This document shows, piece after piece, positions 35,774 through 44,610 of a DNA stretch of 64,000 nucleotides. The notes below the pieces were generated by a model, which was not told the DNA's origin, did not search any database, and worked only from the letters and a program-made list of their open reading frames with translations. The stretch spans positions 1,646,001 through 1,710,000 of the forward strand of contig NZ_CP060436.1 in assembly GCF_003590145.2 (NCBI RefSeq), read 5' to 3'. The position numbers and the translations under genes were made by a program. This DNA comes from Pseudooceanicola algae. GTDB lineage: Bacteria > Pseudomonadota > Alphaproteobacteria > Rhodobacterales > Rhodobacteraceae. Numbering within the stretch: position 1 is the first letter of the stretch; each line of letters opens with the position of its first letter.

Positions 35774-36439
35774 TCATGTTTCCAGCGGCTGCATCAGGGC
35801 GGGGCCGCTTGCCCGGTTGGAATTGACCGCGCCGCCCACGCGGTAGCGCTCCAGCACATCCTCAGGTGCGGGCACCATCAAAGACGCCGCGCCCTTGCCC
35901 TTCTCGCCAAGCCAAAGGGGCCAGTCCGCCGGCGCAAGAACGACAGGCATGCGGTGGTGGATCGGCGCCAGAACCCCATTTGCCGCGGTGGTGACGATGG
36001 CGCAGGTCATCAGGCTGGTGTCGCCGCTCTCCCATTCCTGAAAGATCCCTGCCATCACCAGTGGCTGACCATCCCGGCGACGAATGAACCAAGGCAGCTT
36101 TTTTTCCCCGGCACGGTGCCATTCATAGAACCCCGCCGAAGGGATCAGGCAGCGCCGGGTCCGGCAGGCGGCGCGAAAAGCGGGCTTTTCGGCAATGGTC
36201 TCGGCCCGCGCATTGATCAGCAAGGGGCCGTCGGTCGGGCTTTTGTACCAATGGGGCAGAAATCCCCAGCGCATCGGCGCCAGCAGACGCCGTCCCGTGT
36301 CACCAGCGCGCAGGGTGGCGACGGGCGTGGTCGGGCAGACATTGAACTGCGGCACTTCGGGCAGGTCATTGGCCGGGGTGGCCTCGAACAGCTTGACCAT
36401 GGCCTCGGTCGGCAGGGTCGTGGCGAAACGTCCACACAT
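35774..36439 (-). CDS. SOS response-associated peptidase (SRAP, YedK/HMCES family)
   Basis: A 221-residue protein starting MCGRFA, where Cys2 becomes the N-terminal residue that forms a covalent bond with abasic sites in single-stranded DNA. Other conserved parts are NARAETIAEKPAF, CLIPSAGFYEWHR (catalytic Glu) and IHHRMPVVL (catalytic His). The ATG at 36439 is certain because Cys2 is essential; the frame is open further upstream only by overlap with DUF1992. The two genes are 5 bp apart. Confidence 0.95.
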   Translation of the reverse strand: MCGRFATTLPTEAMVKLFEATPANDLPEVPQFNVCPTTPVATLRAGDTGRRLLAPMRWGFLPHWYKSPTDGPLLINARAETIAEKPAFRAACRTRRCLIPSAGFYEWHRAGEKKLPWFIRRRDGQPLVMAGIFQEWESGDTSLMTCAIVTTAANGVLAPIHHRMPVVLAPADWPLWLGEKGKGAASLMVPAPEDVLERYRVGGAVNSNRASGPALMQPLET

Positions 36440-36444
36440 CGGGC

Positions 36445-36753
36445 CTAGCGGCTCCAGTCGCGGCGGGCGATGTCCATCCGGGCCTCGGTCATCGACATCT
36501 CTTTCAGGATCTCGCGCCGGCGGCTCCGGTCGCCCTCCTCGGCCAGTTCGGCCCGCAGGGTCTTCAGGCTGCGCGCCAGCGTCACGAATTCCGGCGCCCC
36601 GCCCGCCTCCTGCATCAGCCGGTTGAGAAGCGCGTTTTCGGGATCGTCGCAATCCGGCAAGGGCTGCCCGGCACCGGGAAGATCATCAAAGGCGCCTTCG
36701 GCCTCGGCCTTCTCGATCCGCGCATTGATGAGGTCGATCAACGGGTGATCCAT
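36445..36753 (-). CDS. DUF1992 (DnaJ-homologue subfamily C28 domain) protein
   Basis: A 102-residue protein with the DUF1992 pattern IEKAEAEGAFDDLPGAGQPLPD at the N-terminus. The domain is also found in eukaryotic DNAJC28; no function is established. It lies 5 bp upstream of the SRAP gene and is probably co-transcribed with it. Confidence 0.88.
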   Translation of the reverse strand: MDHPLIDLINARIEKAEAEGAFDDLPGAGQPLPDCDDPENALLNRLMQEAGGAPEFVTLARSLKTLRAELAEEGDRSRRREILKEMSMTEARMDIARRDWSR

Positions 36754-36794
36754 GTCCCCAACTCCCTTTCCGTTTCACGCCCGGGCGCCGCTCC

Positions 36795-36851
36795 CGGCTC
36801 TTTCATCTGGCCGGAAATACTCAAGGTGGCAAGCCGCTCCGGCTTGCCACC
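36795..36851 (-). terminator. Hairpin plus repeated GAGTATTT element after ushA-like gene
   Basis: In the direction of the upstream nucleotidase, a perfect 12-bp stem (GGTGGCAAGCCG/CGGCTTGCCACC, 36825-36851, loop of three) is followed by TTGAGTATTTCCGGCCAGAT and GAAAGAGCCG. The last 28 bases (36795-36822) recur exactly at 46559-46586, and a diverged copy is at 46784. This looks like an intrinsic terminator with a conserved tail. Confidence 0.65.
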
Positions 36852-36901
36852 CAAGGGGCACGGCCCCTGCATGCCCGCGACCGAAATCGCGGGCGCTGAC
36901 A

Positions 36902-38473
36902 TCACTCGGCCTTGGTGATGCGACCGTCGGTGTAGGGCTTGTAGGGCGCATGTTCGGCAACATAGGCCGCCAGCACTTCGGCCAGGTCAGGACCGAAATC
37001 ATAGGCATTTTCGGCATCCGAGAACATCGAATAGCCGTCGCCGCCATTGCGCACAAAGTTGTTCGTCGCCACCAGATAGCTCGCCTCCGGGTCGACCGGC
37101 ACCCAGCTCTCGCCCTCTGCGACCATCACGTCGCTGATCCGGCTGCCCACGTCTTTGGAAACATCGAAGGTGAACTTGATGCCCGCGACCTGCGGGAAGC
37201 GCCCGCCACCTTCCTCGACTTCGCTGACGCCGTTTTCAAGTGCCTCGGCCAAGGTCGCGCCGCTGGTTTCGAAGGTGGCAAGCGTGTTCTGGAACGGCAG
37301 CACCGTATAGACTTCGCCCATGGTGACCTCGCCCGCATCGATCGAGGCCCGCAGGCCGCCGCCATTGGTGATCGCGATGGTCACACCCTGATCCGCCACA
37401 CGGTCCAACATGGCATCGGCCACCAGGTTGCCCATCGGGCATTCCACGGCCCGGCAGACCGTACGGTCCCCTTCGATCGCCTCGGCCGCTTCGCCGATCA
37501 CCTTGGTGCGGATTTCCTCCAGCGGAGCAGCCGCTTCAGCGATGCGGGCCACGGTGGCCTCGTCCTCGGTCACCATATTGTCCATCGACAGCGGCGCACC
37601 GGCGGCTTCCAGGATGTTTCCGTCATCGTCGAAGGTCACGTTCAACTCGCCGAGAAACTTGCCGTAGGCATAGGCCGACACGATGGCCACGTCGTTGACC
37701 ATGGTCGGATAGGGCCCTTCGGCGCCGTCCATATCACCCAGCAGGGTGTTGGTGTGCCCTCCGACGATCACATCGACGCCCGTCGTTCCGGCAGCCACCG
37801 CCTGATCGACGCCATAGCCGGAATGGGACAGCACGACGATCTTGTTCACACCCTCGGCCGTCAGCTTGTCGACTTCGCCCTGAACTGCTTCGATCGAATC
37901 TGTGAAATGCACATTCGGACCGGGGGATGAGATTTCCGGCGTGTCCTCGGTCGTCAGCCCGATCAGCCCGATCTTTTCGCCACCCACCTCAAGAACGGTG
38001 GACTTCATCAGCGTATCGGCCAGCATCGGTTCGCCCGAAACATCCGCATTGGACATCAGCACCGGGAAGTCGACCGCATCCATGAAGCCGCGCAGAACCT
38101 CGGGGCCATCGTCGAATTCGTGGTTGCCCACGGTCATCGCGTCATAGCCTTCCTTGTTCATCATCTCGGCGGCCAGCTTGCCCTTGTAGTAGGTGTAGAA
38201 CAGCGTGCCCTGGAACTGGTCGCCCCCATCCACGAGGATCGAATTTTCGGCCCGCGCACGCGCGTCGGCGATGGCCGTCACCAGACGCGCGGAACCGCCA
38301 AAGCACTTGCCTTCGGTGTTTTCCTCGGACGAGCAGCTGGAATCGTACTTGCTGACCGGCTCGAACCGGGAATGGAAATCATTGGTGTGCAGGATGGTCA
38401 GGGAATAATCGGCCATGGCAGCGCTGGCCGAAAGGGCAAGAACGGCGGTGCCGGCAAGAAGGCGGAAAGACAT
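36902..38473 (-). CDS. 5'-nucleotidase / UDP-sugar hydrolase family protein (UshA-like)
   Basis: A 523-residue exported enzyme. A signal peptide is clear (MSFRLLAGTAVLALSASAAMA). Metallophosphoesterase motifs follow: LTILHTNDFHSRFEP, VDGGDQFQGT, MTVGNHEFDDG, VLSHSGYGVDQA and VIVGGHTNTLL; the C-terminal 5'-nucleotidase domain has ITNGGGLRASIDAG. It would release nucleosides and phosphate from nucleotides in the periplasm. The ATG at 38473 has AAGGA upstream. It is single, with a terminator-like hairpin behind it. Confidence 0.94.
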   Translation of the reverse strand: MSFRLLAGTAVLALSASAAMADYSLTILHTNDFHSRFEPVSKYDSSCSSEENTEGKCFGGSARLVTAIADARARAENSILVDGGDQFQGTLFYTYYKGKLAAEMMNKEGYDAMTVGNHEFDDGPEVLRGFMDAVDFPVLMSNADVSGEPMLADTLMKSTVLEVGGEKIGLIGLTTEDTPEISSPGPNVHFTDSIEAVQGEVDKLTAEGVNKIVVLSHSGYGVDQAVAAGTTGVDVIVGGHTNTLLGDMDGAEGPYPTMVNDVAIVSAYAYGKFLGELNVTFDDDGNILEAAGAPLSMDNMVTEDEATVARIAEAAAPLEEIRTKVIGEAAEAIEGDRTVCRAVECPMGNLVADAMLDRVADQGVTIAITNGGGLRASIDAGEVTMGEVYTVLPFQNTLATFETSGATLAEALENGVSEVEEGGGRFPQVAGIKFTFDVSKDVGSRISDVMVAEGESWVPVDPEASYLVATNNFVRNGGDGYSMFSDAENAYDFGPDLAEVLAAYVAEHAPYKPYTDGRITKAE

Positions 38474-38873
38474 ATTGGGGTCCTTTTCCAAGGTACAGTC
38501 GGGATCCGGAGGTCAACGAAATCCGGGGTTCAGCGAGGTCCGGGGTAAATCCCGCCCCCCGTCAGATCAGGCGACAAGTTCATCCGATTCCGGGATGGTC
38601 CCCGCCAAAGCTTCCCCTGTCAAAGCAGATTTCAGCCACGGACCGATGACATTGCGGTAAGCGGGCACCGGCGATTAGCGCAGCGGCAGAAATGTCATGT
38701 TCCCGTTACATTGCGCGCGTGCGCCGTTTCGTTCAAGGGGACCCTGTCCGGCTCTGTCGCGTCGCGGTGAGCGGGCTGGCGAAGACTGACGCCCCCCCTC
38801 CAAAGACGCTTGCCCTGCCCCACGGGTGCAATACCTTGACGGGTGACCGATTAGCGGGCATCCGGAGGCCATC
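38474..38873. other. Divergent intergenic region (400 bp)
   Basis: It lies between the UshA-like gene and the DUF952/pyrD operon, so it should hold both promoters. Short frames here show no protein character. No strong repeat was seen. Confidence 0.4.
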
Positions 38874-39209
38874 ATGATTTACAAGATTTTCCGCAAGACC
38901 GAATGGGATGAACTTGTCGCGCAGGGCGAAACCGCCGGCGCGCCGATCGACCTGGAAGACGGGTACATCCACTTTTCCTCGGCCGACACCGTGGCCGAAA
39001 CCGCCGCGCTGCACTTCAAGGATCAGGATGAGCTGATCCTGGCGGCCTGCGATCCCGAGGCCATGGAAGCGGACCTGAAATGGGAAAGCTCGCGCGGAGG
39101 CAAACAGTTCCCGCATCTTTATCGCAAACTGCGGATGGAAGATGTCTCCAGCCACTGGGCTCTGCCCCTGTCCGGCGGGCGCCACCTGTTCCCGGACGGC
39201 CTGTTGTGA
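38874..39209 (+). CDS. DUF952 domain protein
   Basis: A 111-residue cytosolic protein with the DUF952 pattern [35 protein letters not shown] and [13 protein letters not shown]. The family resembles ADP-ribosyltransferase-like folds, but its activity is unknown. It overlaps the pyrD GTG start (GTGA), an association common in Rhodobacterales. Confidence 0.92.
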   Translation: MIYKIFRKTEWDELVAQGETAGAPIDLEDGYIHFSSADTVAETAALHFKDQDELILAACDPEAMEADLKWESSRGGKQFPHLYRKLRMEDVSSHWALPLSGGRHLFPDGLL

Positions 39210-40288
39210 CCAGCAAGGGGGGCAGCATCGGCAAGGGGATCGAGGCCCTCGGCCTTGGCCTGCTGCACCGTTGCGATCCCGAGCGCGCCCATGGGCTGTC
39301 GCTGCATGCGTTGCGCGCGGGCCTTGTGCCGCTTGGCGGCATGGTCACCTCGGACCGTCTGCGCATTGCGCTGGCCGGGCTGGACCTGCCCAATCCGGTC
39401 GGGCTGGCGGCAGGGTTCGACAAGAATGCCGTGGCGCTTGGCCCGCTGGCCCGCGCCGGGTTCGGCTTTGTCGAGGTCGGCGCGGCCACGCCACGCCCGC
39501 AACCGGGCAACCCCAAACCGCGCCTGTTCCGCCTGACCGAGGACCGCGCCGTCATCAACCGCTTCGGCTTCAACAATGACGGGATGGAGGCGATCTGCGC
39601 CCGTCTCGCGGCGCGCAGCGGGGGCGGCATCGTCGGGCTGAACCTTGGCGCCAACAAGGACAGCGACGACAAGGCGGCGGATTTCGCCCGCGTGCTGTCC
39701 CACTGTGGCGCGCATCTTGATTTCGCGACCGTCAATGTCTCCTCCCCCAATACCGAAAAGCTGCGCGATCTTCAGGGCAAGGCGGCCCTTGGCGCGCTGC
39801 TGGCCGGGGTCATGCAGGTGCGCGCCGATCTGCCCCGTCCGATCCCTATCTTCCTCAAGATCGCGCCCGACCTGTCCCCGCCCGAGCTTGAAGATATCGC
39901 CGAGGTCGCCCTGTCCAGCGGCGTTTCCGGCATCGTCGCCAGCAATACCACCCTGTCGCGCGACGGGCTGGCCTCGGCCCATCGTGGCGAGGCGGGCGGC
40001 TTGTCCGGCGCGCCGCTGTTCGAAATCTCCACCCGCGTGCTGGCCCGCCTGTCGCAGCTGACCGATGGCGCCCTGCCCCTGATCGGTGTCGGCGGCATCG
40101 CCACGCCCGAACAGGCCTATGCCAAGATCCGCGCCGGCGCCTCGGCGGTGCAGCTGTATTCGGCGCTGGTCTATGAAGGGCTGAGCCTTGTACCCCGGAT
40201 CGCGCATGGTCTCGATGCCCTGCTCGAACGCGACGGCTTTGCCAATGTCGCCGAGGCTGTCGGGACCGGCCGGCACGAATGGCTGTGA
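39206..40288 (+). CDS. pyrD: Dihydroorotate dehydrogenase (quinone), class 2
   Basis: A 360-residue membrane-associated FMN enzyme of pyrimidine synthesis that passes electrons to quinone. Motifs: [45 protein letters not shown], the catalytic Ser region [14 protein letters not shown] and [20 protein letters not shown]. The start is GTG at 39206 overlapping the DUF952 stop; residues upstream of it in the same frame are antisense-like. The hydrophobic N-terminal helix is present. Confidence 0.96.
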   Translation: MTSKGGSIGKGIEALGLGLLHRCDPERAHGLSLHALRAGLVPLGGMVTSDRLRIALAGLDLPNPVGLAAGFDKNAVALGPLARAGFGFVEVGAATPRPQPGNPKPRLFRLTEDRAVINRFGFNNDGMEAICARLAARSGGGIVGLNLGANKDSDDKAADFARVLSHCGAHLDFATVNVSSPNTEKLRDLQGKAALGALLAGVMQVRADLPRPIPIFLKIAPDLSPPELEDIAEVALSSGVSGIVASNTTLSRDGLASAHRGEAGGLSGAPLFEISTRVLARLSQLTDGALPLIGVGGIATPEQAYAKIRAGASAVQLYSALVYEGLSLVPRIAHGLDALLERDGFANVAEAVGTGRHEWL

Positions 40289-40301
40289 TCCGACCGCGCC
40301 A

Positions 40302-40327
40302 CCCCTGAGACACGCCCCTGAGACACG
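40302..40327 (+). repeat. Two tandem 13-bp units before arsC
   Basis: CCCCTGAGACACG occurs twice without a gap, between pyrD and the ribosome site of the arsC-like gene. A third partial unit follows. Confidence 0.6.
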
Positions 40328-40346
40328 CCCCCGAGAGGAGAATCCG

Positions 40347-40688
40347 ATGATCACCATCTGGCACAATCCGCGCTGCTCCAAATCCCGCGAGGCGCTGAAG
40401 CTGTTGCAGGACGCGGGCGCGGACCTGACCGAGCGGCGCTACCTCGACAACCCGCCGGATGGCACCGACCTGCGGGTCATCCTGGCGATGCTGGGCGTTC
40501 CGGCCATCGCCATGATGCGCGTCAGGGAACCGCTGTTCCGCGAGCTTGGCCTGTCGCGCGACGACAGCGAAGAGGTGCTGATCGACGCCATGTCAAAGCA
40601 CCCCCGCCTGATCGAACGCCCCATCGCCTTTCAGGGCAAACGCGCGGTGATCGGACGGCCACCCGAAACGGTGCTGGAACTGATTTGA
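40347..40688 (+). CDS. arsC: ArsC family (glutaredoxin-type) reductase
   Basis: A 113-residue thioredoxin-fold protein. The active-site region is IWHNPRCSKSREAL (Cys10) and the C-terminal arm IERPIAFQGKRAVIGRPPETVLEL carries the Arg that binds arsenate. It should reduce arsenate with glutathione and glutaredoxin, although no ars operon is near, and YffB/Spx-like roles are possible. GAGAGGAG lies just upstream of the ATG at 40347. Confidence 0.88.
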   Translation: MITIWHNPRCSKSREALKLLQDAGADLTERRYLDNPPDGTDLRVILAMLGVPAIAMMRVREPLFRELGLSRDDSEEVLIDAMSKHPRLIERPIAFQGKRAVIGRPPETVLELI

Positions 40689-40693
40689 CTTCC

Positions 40694-40716
40694 GCCCGGC
40701 GGACCAGCCGCCGGGC
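40694..40716. terminator. Hairpin between convergent arsC and MATE genes
   Basis: GCCCGGCGG and CCGCCGGGC form a perfect 9-bp stem with a five-base loop. It begins 6 bp after the arsC stop and ends 19 bp before the MATE stop, so it can serve both strands. Confidence 0.65.
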
Positions 40717-40734
40717 TGTCAGATAAAAGGGCAG

Positions 40735-42087
40735 TCAGGCCCCCGCCGACCTTTCCAGCGCCGGATAGCGCGCGCCAAGGGTCACCCCCCGCGCCACGAA
40801 GCTGATCAGGAAGGCCGCCCATAGCCCGTGATTGCCCAGCATCGGCACCAGCACCAGCGCACAGGCCACATAGATCGCGAGGCTGAGCAGCATCATGTTG
40901 CGCATGTCCTCGGCCCGTGTCGCGCCGATGAAGACTCCGTCCAGCATCCAGGCCGGGATGCCCAGCACCGGCACCGCAACCATCCAGGGCAGATAGCTGC
41001 GCGCCGCGGCCCGCACGTTTTCCGAGGTGGTCATCAGGTCGATCAGCCCGCCGCCGGTCAGGGCAAACAGCCCCGCCAGCCCGAGGCAGATCACCGCTGC
41101 CCAGATCGAGCTAAGCAGCACCGCGCGTCGCAGGCCGGTCACATCGCGCCGCCCCATCGCCTGGCCCACCAGCGCCTCGGCCGCAAAGGCGAAACCGTCC
41201 AGCGCAAAGGCCGTGATTTCGAGGAATTGCAGCAGCACCTGGTTGGCGGCCAGCTGGATGTCGCCGAAACGCGCGCCGGTGAACATGAAGCTGAGAAAGA
41301 TCACCTGCAGGGCGAGGGATCGCAACAGGATGTCGCGGTTGACCAGCGCCATGCGGATCAGTCCGGCCCGGTCGAAGACCCGTTCCCAGTCGCGCCAGGA
41401 CGGCACCCGGAAGGCCGCCCGGCACAGCCACAGCCCAAGGCCGAAGCCAACCCATTCGGCGATGAAGGTCGCCGCGGCCACACCCGGCACGCCCCAGTCC
41501 AGCACCAGCACGAAAATCACGTCGAGGCTGATGTTGACCGCGTTCATCACCAGTTGCAGCACAAGCACCGCGCCGGTGCGTTCCTGCGCGATCAGCCAGC
41601 CGGTGATGCCATAGGCGGCCACGGCGGCGGGTGCCGACCAGACGCGGATGCCCATGTATTGCCGCGCCAGATCCTCGACCTCGGCCGAGGCGGGCGAGAT
41701 CAGGAAGGCCAGCCGGAACAGCCCGCCCTGCAGCGCAAGGATCAGGAAACCGGCGGCAAGGCCCAGCATCAGGGCCCGGGTCAGCAGCGCGGCGACCTCG
41801 GCCCGGTCACCGGCGCCGGCGGCATTGGCCGTCAGCCCCGTGGTGCCCATGCGCAGAAAGCCGAAGACCCAGTAAAGCGCGGTCAGCACGATGGCCCCGA
41901 TCCCCACCGCACCGATCGGCGCGGCGGTGCCCAGCTGGCCCACCACGCCGGTATCCACCGCGCCAAGGATCGGCACCGTGGCGTTGGACAGCACGATGGG
42001 CACGGCGATCTTCAGGACCCGCCGATGGGTCAGCCGCTTGCCCCCCTCCGGACTTGCCGCCGCTGCGGCCGCCTCGGAAATGCTCAT
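40735..42087 (-). CDS. MATE family efflux transporter (DinF-like)
   Basis: A 450-residue inner-membrane protein with about twelve helices. MATE patterns are visible: KIAVPIVLSNATVPILGAVDTGVVGQLG, LRMGTTGLTANAAGAGD and ALDGFAFAAEALVGQAMGRRD. It exports drugs or metabolites by Na+ or H+ antiport. Its start overlaps the upstream thioesterase stop, so it is the last gene of a three-gene operon. Cargo is unknown. Confidence 0.92.
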   Translation of the reverse strand: MSISEAAAAAASPEGGKRLTHRRVLKIAVPIVLSNATVPILGAVDTGVVGQLGTAAPIGAVGIGAIVLTALYWVFGFLRMGTTGLTANAAGAGDRAEVAALLTRALMLGLAAGFLILALQGGLFRLAFLISPASAEVEDLARQYMGIRVWSAPAAVAAYGITGWLIAQERTGAVLVLQLVMNAVNISLDVIFVLVLDWGVPGVAAATFIAEWVGFGLGLWLCRAAFRVPSWRDWERVFDRAGLIRMALVNRDILLRSLALQVIFLSFMFTGARFGDIQLAANQVLLQFLEITAFALDGFAFAAEALVGQAMGRRDVTGLRRAVLLSSIWAAVICLGLAGLFALTGGGLIDLMTTSENVRAAARSYLPWMVAVPVLGIPAWMLDGVFIGATRAEDMRNMMLLSLAIYVACALVLVPMLGNHGLWAAFLISFVARGVTLGARYPALERSAGA

Positions 42088-42593
42088 GCGTCGGGCGCCC
42101 GCTGCGGCATCAGGAAATGACCCGAGGCCTGGGCAATGGGTCGCGCCCTGTTGTCCTGCCAGGCCTCGACCCGGACCGAGGCATAGCGCCGCCCGGATCG
42201 CGACACTTCGGCCCGCGCATAGGCATCACGCGGCAGGCCCGAGCGCAGGTAATCGACCGTTACGCCGATGGTCTTGGGCAGGCGCGGCAGCTTGCCCGCC
42301 GCCACGTCGTCGGGGTCCAGAACCCCGCTTTCCAGATCCTGCCACAGCAGGCTCCAGCTCAGGCTGATCAGCGCGGTAACCTCGAGAAAGGCCGCCGTCG
42401 CACCGCCGTGCAGCGCCGGCAAGGCGGGATTGCCGATCAGCATCTCGGCGTAGGGCAGGATGCCGGTCAATTCATCCCCGCGCCGGTCAAAGCGGATGCC
42501 CATGAAACCGATATAGGGCACCCCGCCGACCAGCGCCTGCAGGGCGGCATCGCGCCGCTGCTTGATGACCTGGACGGGTTCGGGCCGGATCAT
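42084..42593 (-). CDS. PaaI family thioesterase (hotdog fold)
   Basis: A 169-residue hotdog protein with PYIGFMGIRFDRRGDELTGILPY and the core helix NPALPALHGGATAAFLEVTALISL. It probably hydrolyses acyl-CoA or aryl-CoA esters. It overlaps its neighbours at both ends by four bases and follows a second, larger PaaI-type gene, so the two may form a heteromer (inference). Confidence 0.88.
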   Translation of the reverse strand: MIRPEPVQVIKQRRDAALQALVGGVPYIGFMGIRFDRRGDELTGILPYAEMLIGNPALPALHGGATAAFLEVTALISLSWSLLWQDLESGVLDPDDVAAGKLPRLPKTIGVTVDYLRSGLPRDAYARAEVSRSGRRYASVRVEAWQDNRARPIAQASGHFLMPQRAPDA

Positions 42594-43147
42594 GCGCCTG
42601 CCTCCGGCTTGGGGGAAAGGGCATTGTCCGGGCTCTCGCCCGGCGCGCGGCTCTGGAAGGTAAAGGCCCCTGCAGCACTGGCCACGGGGCTGTCGGAATC
42701 GTTGTCATAGGCGTTGGCCCGCACGAAGGCGACCGAGCGGGTGACGTGATAGCATTCCGCCTCCGCCCGCAGGCCCTGCCCCGGCGTGGCGGCGCGCATG
42801 TAGTCAATCCGCAGGTCCAGCGTCGCCGTCTGCCCGTTACACAAGGGATGGCTCAGAACCGAGGCGCCGCAGCTGGTGTCCAGCAGCACCGACAGCACAC
42901 CGCCGGCCATCACCCCGGTCTCGGGGTCGCCGATGAAACGCTTGTCATAGGGCATGGCATAGGTCGCACGCCCCGGCGCCATCGCCTCGGCCGTGATACC
43001 AAGGGCGCGGGCATGGGGCAGGCTGGCCGAAAATTTCCGCGCCAGTTGCAGCATGTCGGCATGGGGATCGACCAGCGTTTCGGCCTGGAATTCCCCCGGC
43101 GGATCGCGCTGCGGGTCGGTGTGCGGGGTATCGTGTTCTTGCGCCAT
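42590..43147 (-). CDS. PaaI family thioesterase (hotdog fold)
   Basis: A 185-residue hotdog thioesterase. The core is KRFIGDPETGVMAGGVLSVLLDTSCGASV, with the acidic residue expected in PaaI enzymes, and LDLRIDYMRAATPGQGL. A hydrophilic N-terminal stretch of about 30 residues precedes the fold. The ATG at 43147 has AAGGG upstream. It is the first gene of an operon with a second thioesterase and the MATE pump and is divergent from a MerR gene. Confidence 0.88.
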   Translation of the reverse strand: MAQEHDTPHTDPQRDPPGEFQAETLVDPHADMLQLARKFSASLPHARALGITAEAMAPGRATYAMPYDKRFIGDPETGVMAGGVLSVLLDTSCGASVLSHPLCNGQTATLDLRIDYMRAATPGQGLRAEAECYHVTRSVAFVRANAYDNDSDSPVASAAGAFTFQSRAPGESPDNALSPKPEAGA

Positions 43148-43275
43148 AGGGTTCCCTTTCGGTCCCGGCATAGAAACTCTTATCCCCGCCAAGGGCAAGA
43201 CGTCGCTGTTGCCCTTGGCCGGATCACCGACTACCGTCAGGGATGTTGCCCACCCATGCCGGATCCCGATAGCCG

Positions 43276-43650
43276 ATGACCGAAAAACCGCTCAGTTTCC
43301 GAGAGATGTGCGAAAAGTTCGAGGTAACGCCCCGGACCCTGCGCTATTACGAATATATCGAGCTTCTCGGCCCCGACCGTGAAGGCCGTGCGCGGTGGTA
43401 CGGATCGCGCGAAGTGGCACGGATGACGCTGATCATGCGCGGCCGCCGTTTCGGCTTTTCCCTGGAAGCGATCCGCCAATGGCTGGAAATGCGCGAACAG
43501 CAGGGCAGCGAAGCGCAGATGCACCTGTGGATCGAGATGGCCGATCAACAGATGAGCGAACTGGCCGAACAGCGCCGCCATATCGACGAGGCCATGGAAG
43601 AACTGCAACGCCTGCGCGACAGCACCAAGGCCGAACTGGGCGTCGACTGA
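43276..43650 (+). CDS. MerR family transcriptional regulator
   Basis: A 124-residue regulator: winged helix FREMCEKFEVTPRTLRYYEYIELLGPDREGRARWY at the N-terminus, then FGFSLEAIRQWLEM and a C-terminal coiled coil. There are no metal-binding cysteines. MerR proteins of this type control fatty-acid or branched-chain acyl-CoA genes in proteobacteria (LiuR-like). It is a close paralogue of the next gene and divergent from the thioesterase operon, which it may regulate. Confidence 0.9.
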   Translation: MTEKPLSFREMCEKFEVTPRTLRYYEYIELLGPDREGRARWYGSREVARMTLIMRGRRFGFSLEAIRQWLEMREQQGSEAQMHLWIEMADQQMSELAEQRRHIDEAMEELQRLRDSTKAELGVD

Positions 43651-44069
43651 AGCACGTTCGCCCGCTCGCAGCCCGCGCCTGAAGGCTTGCGGCATGGCAG
43701 ACCCTTGCCCGCCCGACTGCCCCCAGACGCGGGATCACGCGCATGGGGCCGCGGGAAAGCGCCGGTGGCTTTGACTTCCCCACCGCGCGAAATACATGAA
43801 TTCTACATGAAACTTTTACGGCAAGGGATCCCACCTCCGGCGCCGGAACATCGGACTTCGGACGGCCCGGTTGGTCGGCCCGGAACCGGGAAACAGGGTC
43901 GGGAACATGTCAGGGAACGGTTCGGACGAATCGTTCCGGACAGCGACGAAATGGAAATGAAACAGGCTCCGGGTGACCGGGGGTCAGCCCTCTCGCTTCT
44001 GAACACCTTAGGAAATTTCGAATGTTAGCGCCCGAACGAAATTTATCTAACGTCAAGCAATCCGTGACG
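43651..44069 (+). other. Intergenic region between the two MerR genes
   Basis: No supported gene in this stretch. Two direct TACATGAA copies 11 bp apart are at 43793 and 43804, with a TTGACT upstream at 43771 that could be a -35 box. The end of the region becomes AT-rich before the operator at 44070. Confidence 0.4.
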
Positions 44070-44088
44070 TGACGTACCAGTTACGTCA
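44070..44088. promoter_or_regulatory. Perfect 7+5+7 inverted repeat before merR/fadE
   Basis: TGACGTACCAGTTACGTCA has perfect arms TGACGTA/TACGTCA around CCAGT and lies 72 bp before the second merR gene. Symmetrical ACGT-rich sites of this kind are typical of MerR operators in fatty-acid and branched-chain degradation regulons. It probably controls merR and the beta-oxidation genes behind it. Confidence 0.6.
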
Positions 44089-44160
44089 ACTCAAAGGGCC
44101 TTGTATTCATGAACCGTCGCCTGCATTTCCCGCCAGTCGTAAGAATTCGATAGGTAAGAT

Positions 44161-44568
44161 ATGACAGAGACACAGGAACTGATGACGATCCGCAGGATGT
44201 GCGACACCTTCGAGGTGACGCCCAGAACCCTGCGGTTCTATGAAGCGAAGGAGCTGCTCTTTCCGATCCGCGAAGGCCAGAAACGGCTGTTCACGCGGCG
44301 CGACCGGGCCCGTCTCAAGCTGATCCTGCGCGGCAAGCGCTTTGGCTTCAGCCTGGAGGAGATCCGTCAGCTTCTCGACCTTTACGACTTGGGTGACCAG
44401 CAACAGACGCAACTGGTCAAGGCCCATGATCTGGCCAGAGAACGCCTGACGGCGATGGAAACCCAACGTGCCGAACTGGACGTCGCGATCGACGAGTTGA
44501 GAGAGCAGATGGAATGGGCGGCCAAGCTGATCGGTTCGAACCAGGAGCCGAAAAAAGCGGCGGAATGA
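44161..44568 (+). CDS. MerR family transcriptional regulator of the beta-oxidation cluster
   Basis: A 135-residue MerR protein: MTIRRMCDTFEVTPRTLRFYEAKELLFPIREGQKRLFTRRDRARLKLILRGKRFGFSLEEIRQLLDL, then a coiled coil and a short basic tail. It is paralogous to the gene 510 bp upstream. Position directly in front of an acyl-CoA dehydrogenase (42 bp) points to control of fatty acyl-CoA degradation, with an acyl-CoA or fatty acid as likely signal (inference). Confidence 0.92.
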   Translation: MTETQELMTIRRMCDTFEVTPRTLRFYEAKELLFPIREGQKRLFTRRDRARLKLILRGKRFGFSLEEIRQLLDLYDLGDQQQTQLVKAHDLARERLTAMETQRAELDVAIDELREQMEWAAKLIGSNQEPKKAAE

Positions 44569-44610
44569 TCCGCCGGGCCGCGTGAAAACGAAGGCTTGGG
44601 GGAGGACAAG

